DNA of 26,913 nucleotides from a virus: the IMG/VR virus record IMGVR_UViG_3300008448_000509, positions 1 through 26,913 of that record. One strand, given 5' to 3'. Both the position numbers and the translations under genes were made by a program. This document shows, in pieces, positions 19,878 through 26,913 of this stretch; within the stretch, counting starts at the first letter, position 1, and each line of letters begins with the position of its first letter. The notes under the pieces are model-generated. The model did not search any database, was not told the DNA's origin, and saw only the letters and a list, made by a program, of their open reading frames with translations.

Positions 19878-22709
19878 ATGAGTAAAAAACAAAAGATACC
19901 ACTTATTAATCAGCCTGAAGAGTTTATAATTAGGTCTGGTGATTTTGAATTGCTTCCACCTAACCAAGGATTGCCAATAATTCTTGTGCAACCCTCTCAA
20001 AGCTTTAATCAAACAACTTGGATAAGACAGTTTGTCAATACTGAGCCTATATATCAAACAATAAAACCTGCTAGTGGTGTTTACACTATGCTTGCTGGCA
20101 CATCCATAAATTGGAAGGTGTCAGCAGTAGATCCTACGACCAACGAGAACCTAGTTTATGTCTGGAAGAGAGATGGTGTAGTTCTACAAGAATTCAACTC
20201 TTTAAATAATAATGCAGGTACTGATGTTATCACTTTTAATTCTAGAGAGTGTCTACCTGACATATCTGGTGAGTATGTTTGTGAGATTTCAAATGCGTTT
20301 GGCACAATAGAGACTAACCCTATATCAATACAAGTTATTGATTCAGTTAATAATCCTTTTTTTTATAAAAACCTTATTATTAATGGTAATGGTGATGGAG
20401 GTTTAAATGAGTGGACAGCTAACGTTGACATAATTACAAAGCCTTTTGCAACAGACTCCATTCGAGCCAACAGAAATTTTGGCAGTTATTATAATTTAGA
20501 GTTTCCAGTAGAGATTTTCCAGAACGATTCCAGTATATACCCTAACTCCTCGAGGCAACAAGACTTTTCTTTTTCTCAAGCGGGTCACTTTAGCTTGTTC
20601 TATCCGATCTGGTATAAGGCAAAGACAAACAATCCTGAATTATTAAATGTGCAGAATGATTCTGCCACAATGGATAATGTTGGATTAGCTTCGTGGGAGG
20701 CTTGGATTGCACAAGGCTTTCCATCTCAAATTGTACTCAACGAAGATGCAGTAGCATCCGGCCAATATGCTGGGTTTTTTCCTGGTCTATACTGGATGGA
20801 CCGATATAATAGAAATTTAGAGGGTAACGGGATTGGTCTGTTTGACGAGTCAGTAAACAATATAATGACTTATTTTACACGTGATAAGATCAAGTTTACA
20901 AAATTTGGAGGATCACAAACAACCCAAATGTCTCAAACAATTGATTTAACGGAATACGCTGATTTAATTAATGGAAATGCTTATGGAATCAATCATGTCT
21001 CCTCTCAATTTTTCTCATATATAGGGGCTGGAATTACTAGATATCAGATCAAAGCCACTACTGAGAACGGAACTGAGGCAATTTATAATTGGTTTATACA
21101 AGGTTCAGAAGATTTTGTTTATCACGTTGTTAAAGGAAATCCGTTTGGGATTAAACTCAAACCAAATACACCAATAGAAATAATTCCAATTGTAGACGAT
21201 ACAACAAACGTCACAATAGATTACATTAATAGTTTTGGTGAAATAATACAAACAGACGTGGTACAAGGACCTGATGAGCAAGATGTATTTGCAGTAAAGG
21301 AAAAAATATATCTACCATTAAGTTTATATCCAGTAGTACAATTCTTTGCTGGAAATTTTTTAAATCTGCGAGAAGAGGCTGATACATTGTTTGGATGGCC
21401 AACAGTAAGCTTAGTTCAACTTATAGCAAAATATTACGGAGATATCACTAGAAACTTCTTTAGCAGTGATATCTTTAACACTATCACTACTACTGACGAG
21501 AATGGAAACCAAATATCTACTAACACCACCTACTTTACTGAGTTAGGGTTAGACCCAAACGAGTATAAAGTTGCTTTAATTGATTATCTATATAAGATTG
21601 ACTTATATATTAACAACGACACTTTCAATAGTGTTCGTAGTAACATGTCTGTGAATGATTTATTAGCATACATAAATCCAAATAATACTTATTTTTGGAG
21701 CACTATTGAAAAAAGGGATTTGCTTTACCAAGCATTAAGGGAGAGTCTCCAGCCTGCTAGAGTATCTGCTAGCTTTGCTAGCGGAAAGGCTATTGCAAGC
21801 TCAATAGATTTAAACGAACCACTACCGTTAAGCTTTATAAATACAAAGTTGGTAACTGGCACTTTACGTAGATCCGATATTGGGTATGAAGTGACTGATG
21901 AGATGATAACATCTCTGCTGAACAGATCTAATTCATCAAACCCCATCACAGTATTTGGACAAAAATACACTGACTTAAACGCCATTAAAGCTGTTAAACT
22001 GAGTAATGGGCCATCAGAAGATGTTTTTTTAGCCAAGGATAGAAATGCTAGGTTTTTGCAAAAGAAGTATAATTTCAAAAAATATAATGCTACAGTTCCT
22101 GCTGGAGGTAGTAGTGCCGGTGAGTTTATACAAGAGCCTTTAAACAAGGATAGAGCTATTATAGACTATGGTGCCTCAGCAATGTTTGGAGTTGGTAAAA
22201 CCACCATCATACCAAAAAACACAACGTCTGTTAAAATCACCGTTAACTTTACACACACCTCTAATGTTCCACTAGATGCTCAACCAGAGTTTAAAGGTTG
22301 GACTAATCAAGAAATTTATGCTAACTTGTTTGGTGAGTACCCTCTCAATAGTGAGAGAGTTATAGAGCATGGTAACCCACGCTGTGGAATAACAAAAATG
22401 AAATTCATACTAATGCCTAACGAGTCTGGAGTATCAACCAATCATATAACTTACTATATACCACCACCAAACAGCACTGTTCTAGGTCTACAAAAAAATA
22501 AGCTTTTTGAGGATAATAATGATACCTCTGAGCCGGGAGATTTTATTTATACACTTGTTCAGCCGCAAAACCTACCTACTCCACCTGTAATAGAAACCAA
22601 TCCGTTATTCAATCAGGATCAGCTAAATAGTCTGCAAAATAACAACTATACAGTTACAAGCATAGAGGATAAAATAATAATGATAGCACCAACTAGCAGT
22701 AGAGCTTAG
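19878..22709 (+). CDS. Virion surface protein with Ig-like domain, paralogue 2
   Basis: 943 residues. The Ig-like domain spans about 65-155, with VYVWKRDGVVLQEF and DISGEYVCEISNAFGTIETN (C135); as in paralogue 1, the B-strand Cys is replaced (GTSINWKVSA). Then NPFFYKNLIINGNGDGGLNE parallels the first gene's FFYRNLIQNPFGKDG, and TYFTRDKIKFTKFGGSQTTQ with IDLTEYADLINGNAYGI parallels its middle. This copy is about 330 residues longer, mainly through an insertion around residues 470-720 that includes a helical part (TEEL-type DPNEYKVALIDYLYKIDLYI). A tandem duplication with growth of one copy explains the pair. Likely a tail-fibre or baseplate appendage. Confidence 0.8.
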   Translation: MSKKQKIPLINQPEEFIIRSGDFELLPPNQGLPIILVQPSQSFNQTTWIRQFVNTEPIYQTIKPASGVYTMLAGTSINWKVSAVDPTTNENLVYVWKRDGVVLQEFNSLNNNAGTDVITFNSRECLPDISGEYVCEISNAFGTIETNPISIQVIDSVNNPFFYKNLIINGNGDGGLNEWTANVDIITKPFATDSIRANRNFGSYYNLEFPVEIFQNDSSIYPNSSRQQDFSFSQAGHFSLFYPIWYKAKTNNPELLNVQNDSATMDNVGLASWEAWIAQGFPSQIVLNEDAVASGQYAGFFPGLYWMDRYNRNLEGNGIGLFDESVNNIMTYFTRDKIKFTKFGGSQTTQMSQTIDLTEYADLINGNAYGINHVSSQFFSYIGAGITRYQIKATTENGTEAIYNWFIQGSEDFVYHVVKGNPFGIKLKPNTPIEIIPIVDDTTNVTIDYINSFGEIIQTDVVQGPDEQDVFAVKEKIYLPLSLYPVVQFFAGNFLNLREEADTLFGWPTVSLVQLIAKYYGDITRNFFSSDIFNTITTTDENGNQISTNTTYFTELGLDPNEYKVALIDYLYKIDLYINNDTFNSVRSNMSVNDLLAYINPNNTYFWSTIEKRDLLYQALRESLQPARVSASFASGKAIASSIDLNEPLPLSFINTKLVTGTLRRSDIGYEVTDEMITSLLNRSNSSNPITVFGQKYTDLNAIKAVKLSNGPSEDVFLAKDRNARFLQKKYNFKKYNATVPAGGSSAGEFIQEPLNKDRAIIDYGASAMFGVGKTTIIPKNTTSVKITVNFTHTSNVPLDAQPEFKGWTNQEIYANLFGEYPLNSERVIEHGNPRCGITKMKFILMPNESGVSTNHITYYIPPPNSTVLGLQKNKLFEDNNDTSEPGDFIYTLVQPQNLPTPPVIETNPLFNQDQLNSLQNNNYTVTSIEDKIIMIAPTSSRA

Positions 22710-22732
22710 TAATGTTTTTTATTGTTTGCTAA

Positions 22733-22740
22733 TATTTATA
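22733..22740 (+). promoter_or_regulatory. TATTTATA motif, candidate late promoter
   Basis: Exact motif ending 9 nt before the GTG start at 22750, in the 40-nt gap between two large structural genes. Confidence 0.47.
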
Positions 22741-22749
22741 TAAAAATAA

Positions 22750-25700
22750 GTGGCTACAAGAAGAGTAATAAACCTAAGTTCGAGACAAGTTGAGCAGCTG
22801 AGTGGATTAGTTAGATCTGACGAGTATAGCAACCCCATTCCAACACAAAGCTTTGCATCGGAAGCACTTATAGTGCAACCAGTAAATACATTATCCACTG
22901 GTACCACAGTAGATGAGTTTGGCACTTATCAGTCAAATACTGAATCTTATCCAAACGATTCACTACAGCTAAATGTTTTTAATGCAGCTAACCAATATCT
23001 TGAAACAGATTATCGCGTTAATGCTTATACAAAAGATGGTAGTGAAGTAACAATAGACGTTGAAAAAAGTGTAAGTGATCTTGGCTACATATCAGGTAAG
23101 TATAAAACTGAATATAGGTTTATACGGAACTATCTTGGATCTCAGGATGGCCATAAACTATTAATACAGGAAGTTAGTGTAACAGGTCTGGAGGTGAGAG
23201 TAGTTCCCGTGTTATCTGATACGCTATCTAATGACAACTTTGTGTCCTTTTTTGCAGAAGGATTTTTTAAGCTTCCTAAATCAAAAAACCTACCAAACTT
23301 ATTTCTTTTTAAGGATGCATTAAATTCGTTTAAGGTTTTTGACTATGTGCAAGATAGCTTCTCGGTACCCGAGAGTCCTTTTAGTATTATTTTCAAGCTT
23401 GCTGTTCCCATAGGTACAAACATATTGGTTGGTGATGTTGTTTGGATTGGGCAAGAAGTTAGTGAGGCTGTGGTTGATGAAGTTACTATAACACCACCAA
23501 AGCTAAAAACAAAAAATAGGTATATAGCTGGTCCTAATTGGGATGCAACTAAAAATGTGCAACAAGCCTTTACAACACAGTATAAGGATTGGGATGATGT
23601 GTTATCAACAACAACACAGACTTCAAATGATATTGTTAACAAGCTTTTGAGTGGCTCTCTTATTGAGAATATTCCACTCAATATAGATTTTAAAGTCTTT
23701 GAAAACTTTATTACATTTGGATCAGCCACAGAGCGACTCCAAAATTTCAAGTATAAGCTACAGTTACTAGAAAACTATAACAGTAGAATAGCTCAACTAA
23801 CAACCTCCTTAAACGGCTTACTCAGTGGCAGTGCATCAAGCAGCTTTTATTATAATGAAAACGTCACTGACGCTACAACAAAAAGAGCCGCCTTACTTGG
23901 AGGCTTTGATAGTTATGAAAGATATCTTTACTTTGAAAGCAGTAGTTATGAAAGCAGTAGTTATGGTGAATTTTATCCAACAACTTGGCCTAAATCAAAT
24001 AGCACAAAGCCATATACCAACTACTCCGTTACATCCTCTCAGGCTGAGGAGTGGTTTGATGGTATTATAGCATCCGCAAGTCTTTACGACCAGAATAACG
24101 AGAAAGCTTTATATAAGTTAGTACCAGCTCACGTATTGGAAGATCCAACTAACGAAGAGTATGTTTTATTTACAAACATGATTGGTCACTATTTTGATTT
24201 AATTTTCACTTATGTAAAACAAGCAACTTTAATATATAATCGAGATCAATCATTATTGGAGGGTTTTAGCAAAGAGCTTGTTTATCATGTCGCTCAAAGC
24301 TTGGGAATTGACTTCAATAATGGAAACTCTCTTGATGATTTGTGGAGTTATGCATTAGGTACTGATGTAACAGGATCGCTGTCATCCACTTATGCTATTA
24401 CAAGTGATGAAAGAACCAAGGAAGTTTGGAAAAGGGTAATCAACAACTTACCTTATTTAATTAAAACTAAGGGAACAGAAAGAGGGGTTAGAGCCTTAAT
24501 AAACTGTTACGGAATACCAACTTCCATCTTAAGAATTCGTGAGTATGGTGGTGTTGAACCTGACTTTGATACAAAAACAGATCTTGTTTACGAGAGGTTT
24601 AACTATGCTTTAAACCTGAAATATAATGTAACTCAGGAAAGGGTGATAATTCCTTGGTTAACACTTAATGAAAACTCCAAATCACCAATGAGTATTCAGC
24701 TACGTGTTAAGATGGCTAAAAACCAAACGAAGGATCAGACCATAATCGAAGTTCCAAACCAATGGAAGATACAAGCTTTCCAGAGTGCTAGTGGAAATTA
24801 TGTAGGATTTTTTCTGCGAAGTGGTTCAGCAGGATCTACATGGGCAACTGCTAGTGTAAGCTCTTCTATTTATGATGGTACTTTTCATAACATTACTTTA
24901 CAAAGAAGCAATGAGACCGATAATAGTGGTAGTAATCAAACTTACAGCTTAATAATAAAGAAGACAAACTACCAAAAAGTGGTGGCTACACACACGGCCT
25001 CTTTAGTGATTAGTGGTGCTACCAGCGCTTCATATAATAGTGCTTTTACTCAAACAAGCTCATTATATATTCCTAGTGCTGCAGATGCTAACACTAATTT
25101 TACTGGAAGTGTGCAGGAGTTTAGATACTGGACTAAGCCTTTGCAGGATTCAATTTTAAATAACCATGCACTTGCTCCAACAAGCTTTCAAGGAAATCAG
25201 ATAGACACCTATACAGGAAGTACTTCTAGCTACTATGATCTGAGTTTCCGTCTATGTTTAGGCTCTGATGATAAAAAGATAAATTACAACTTAACTTCAA
25301 GCTTCTCTTCCCAGCACCCAAACCAATATAATAACGTTTTTGGTAACGTAAGCTTAACAGCTAAATCAGCTTCGTTTAGCAATTTTAGCAATATTTCCTA
25401 TGAACCTATTAACGAAATACATTCATTGGAGTTTCCTGATTTAGGTGCAAACAGAAGTGTAGGTAATAAAATAAGAATTGATTCTACTTTGTTAGCCTCA
25501 AATCAACTTTATAGGAATACAAAGGTTGAAAGAAGCTTAACCGATCAACAACCACCTGATAGCCCTCGTCTAGGCGTTTTTCTATCACCTACCAACGAGA
25601 TCAATCAAGATATTGCAGAGCAGTTTGGTGGCATCAGTATAGATGATTTTATAGGAGATCCAACTTACTTGACGTTGGACAATTATCCAGCACTTGACAA

Positions 25701-26913
25701 ACTTAAATTTGAATATAGCAAGAAGTATACGGGAAGAAACACCGTACAAAATTACATCAGATTAATAAAACATTTTGATGCTAGTTTATTTCAATTGATT
25801 AAAAAAATGGTACCTTACCGAGCAAATACGCAAGTAGGCTTGGTGATAGAACCAACCATATTAGAAAGAAGTAAAGTGGCAGTAAATGTTCCAACAACAG
25901 AGGATTTACACTACTCAGCCTCCATACAAATTCCCGATGTATACACAACAAATGGAGCTATACAGGATGGAGCTAACGATCCTTTTAGGAACATAGATGA
26001 TTATGTTCAAGAAACAACAATTAACTCAATTGAAACTGTTATTATAGATGGGACAGCTCAACAAATAATCGAAGACTCTAATGTTGACGGAGCTTTAATT
26101 GATGCCATCCAGTATGTACAATTAAGAGGAAACGCAAATGAATTTAATAATGGTGGTGTAGCTGATTTACCTACTGTAAGTGGAAGCTTAACTGGTGAAA
26201 TAGATTTTGGAGTATCCAGCTATGGTAGAGATGTTAGAGTGTTAGGATCTCAATACACCTTTACAACTTATGCTACTTCTGGAAGTGGTTCAACAAGATC
26301 AGAACCATATTTAATCTCTAGTAGTAGATACGACTACTCGGAAGCATTAAATCCAGTAATATTAACAAGTAGGTTTAGTGATACTACTAATTTAACTAAT
26401 AATGTGTATGATGTTAACATATTCAATAAAAAGGCTTTTTCTGGAGCTTCTGCCTTTACAGAAAGTGTTGCATTTGCAAACAGTTCAAGACTGCAGGATC
26501 ATCCTTTCACTAGACAATATGGTCTAAGATTGCAAGATACGTACCTCGATAACGTGAATGTAACTCCTTACTCACCAGCTTCTTGGAGTTTGAGTGATAC
26601 AACCGGATTACAATTTTATATTGATAACAGCTCAGAGATATACTCTAGTCCCGTTCAACAGCCACTAACCGGCTCTGTATTGATAGATGCTTTCTTCTAT
26701 GATACGCCTTTTCATAATCCATATGTTGTCGAATCTCTAACTCACACACACGATTATTTATATAAAATTGACTTAACCGTCTACACCTCAGAAAACACTT
26801 TATTTACTTTATACTTTGGTGATTTTTCATCCAACTTAACGCAGAGTTTTACAGTTAATGGTTCTGGTGGATCTCCAGTGACATATAGTACATCTTTTAT
26901 AACAAAAGCAACG
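22750..26913 (+). CDS. Very large tail/baseplate protein with tail-protein-like and LamG-like regions (3' end outside window)
   Basis: Open from a GTG at 22750 to the last base (1388 codons, no stop). GTG is chosen because in-frame TAA codons lie just before it, the first in-frame ATG is only at 24178, well inside conserved-looking sequence, and a TATTTATA motif is 9 nt upstream. The start reads VATRRVINLSSRQVEQLSGL. Residues about 558-600 (NLPYLIKTKGTERGVRALIN, then CYGIPTSILRIREYGG) resemble the K-x-K-G-T segments of phage tail proteins that join fibres to baseplates. Residues about 637-810 look like a LamG/concanavalin-like sugar-binding domain, ending SVQEFRYWTKPLQDSILNNH. An ESSSYESSSY repeat lies near residue 396. 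Likely a baseplate-to-fibre connector or receptor-binding protein. Confidence 0.82.
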   Translation, partial: MATRRVINLSSRQVEQLSGLVRSDEYSNPIPTQSFASEALIVQPVNTLSTGTTVDEFGTYQSNTESYPNDSLQLNVFNAANQYLETDYRVNAYTKDGSEVTIDVEKSVSDLGYISGKYKTEYRFIRNYLGSQDGHKLLIQEVSVTGLEVRVVPVLSDTLSNDNFVSFFAEGFFKLPKSKNLPNLFLFKDALNSFKVFDYVQDSFSVPESPFSIIFKLAVPIGTNILVGDVVWIGQEVSEAVVDEVTITPPKLKTKNRYIAGPNWDATKNVQQAFTTQYKDWDDVLSTTTQTSNDIVNKLLSGSLIENIPLNIDFKVFENFITFGSATERLQNFKYKLQLLENYNSRIAQLTTSLNGLLSGSASSSFYYNENVTDATTKRAALLGGFDSYERYLYFESSSYESSSYGEFYPTTWPKSNSTKPYTNYSVTSSQAEEWFDGIIASASLYDQNNEKALYKLVPAHVLEDPTNEEYVLFTNMIGHYFDLIFTYVKQATLIYNRDQSLLEGFSKELVYHVAQSLGIDFNNGNSLDDLWSYALGTDVTGSLSSTYAITSDERTKEVWKRVINNLPYLIKTKGTERGVRALINCYGIPTSILRIREYGGVEPDFDTKTDLVYERFNYALNLKYNVTQERVIIPWLTLNENSKSPMSIQLRVKMAKNQTKDQTIIEVPNQWKIQAFQSASGNYVGFFLRSGSAGSTWATASVSSSIYDGTFHNITLQRSNETDNSGSNQTYSLIIKKTNYQKVVATHTASLVISGATSASYNSAFTQTSSLYIPSAADANTNFTGSVQEFRYWTKPLQDSILNNHALAPTSFQGNQIDTYTGSTSSYYDLSFRLCLGSDDKKINYNLTSSFSSQHPNQYNNVFGNVSLTAKSASFSNFSNISYEPINEIHSLEFPDLGANRSVGNKIRIDSTLLASNQLYRNTKVERSLTDQQPPDSPRLGVFLSPTNEINQDIAEQFGGISIDDFIGDPTYLTLDNYPALDKLKFEYSKKYTGRNTVQNYIRLIKHFDASLFQLIKKMVPYRANTQVGLVIEPTILERSKVAVNVPTTEDLHYSASIQIPDVYTTNGAIQDGANDPFRNIDDYVQETTINSIETVIIDGTAQQIIEDSNVDGALIDAIQYVQLRGNANEFNNGGVADLPTVSGSLTGEIDFGVSSYGRDVRVLGSQYTFTTYATSGSGSTRSEPYLISSSRYDYSEALNPVILTSRFSDTTNLTNNVYDVNIFNKKAFSGASAFTESVAFANSSRLQDHPFTRQYGLRLQDTYLDNVNVTPYSPASWSLSDTTGLQFYIDNSSEIYSSPVQQPLTGSVLIDAFFYDTPFHNPYVVESLTHTHDYLYKIDLTVYTSENTLFTLYFGDFSSNLTQSFTVNGSGGSPVTYSTSFITKAT

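Noticed and set aside
23935-23964. Two tandem 15-base units encoding ESSSYESSSY
   Set aside because: A simple local duplication inside a fibre-type gene; no sign of a phase-variable tract.
1-26913. tRNA genes, CRISPR arrays, insertion sequences, integrase or homing endonuclease genes
   Set aside because: Looked for on both strands; no cloverleaf, spaced repeats, transposase or HNH/GIY-YIG motifs were seen.

Overview
This window looks like part of the genome of a tailed, contractile (T4-like, myovirus-type) phage infecting a member of the Bacteroidota, probably a flavobacterium. Four things point to this: a run of T4-like baseplate genes (gp5-, gp25- and gp6-type); a gp55-type late sigma factor; low-GC, tightly packed genes with ATGA/TAATG junctions; and a small minus-strand cluster of secreted proteins, one ending in a type IX secretion (CHU_C / gliding-motility type B) sorting domain, which is a Bacteroidota-only export signal. 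All calls come from reading the sequence; no database search was run.

Layout. 1-345 is the 3' end of thymidylate synthase (thyA). 371-1496 holds four small genes. The last 11-13 codons of thyA recur twice here (621-662 and 1152-1187), almost entirely with synonymous differences, so the thyA end appears to be a repeated insertion point for small gene cassettes. 1497-1793 is a non-coding gap with a strong inverted repeat. 1794-3207 holds small genes, including a likely HEXXH metalloprotease and an overlapping 59-residue basic protein. 3204-5047 is the only minus-strand block: three exported proteins and a 37-residue basic peptide in one tight operon. A small lipoprotein gene diverges from it at 5131 and ends at a clear terminator (5329-5357).

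5387-8693 holds small and regulatory genes: a tiny basic protein, a membrane-anchored coiled coil, a zinc-ribbon protein, an HD-domain protein, a small membrane protein and the late sigma factor. 8731-16937 is the baseplate block: a small conserved protein, a gp5-like hub/spike, two unknown structural proteins (one a 934-residue coiled-coil protein), a small protein, gp25 and gp6. 16939 to the end holds long virion-surface or tail-fibre-type proteins: a DNRLRE-like protein, two tandem paralogues with immunoglobulin-like domains, and a very large protein with a tail-protein-like segment and a LamG-like domain that runs off the window.

How it fits together. The sequence TATTTATA lies just ahead of eight plus-strand genes or gene blocks, and in four cases exactly 13 nt before the ATG. 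With a gp55-type sigma in the same window, this is a good candidate for the phage's late promoter (or a combined promoter/translation signal). The structural genes would be switched on through it. The secreted cluster is best seen as accessory cargo that changes the surface of the infected host.
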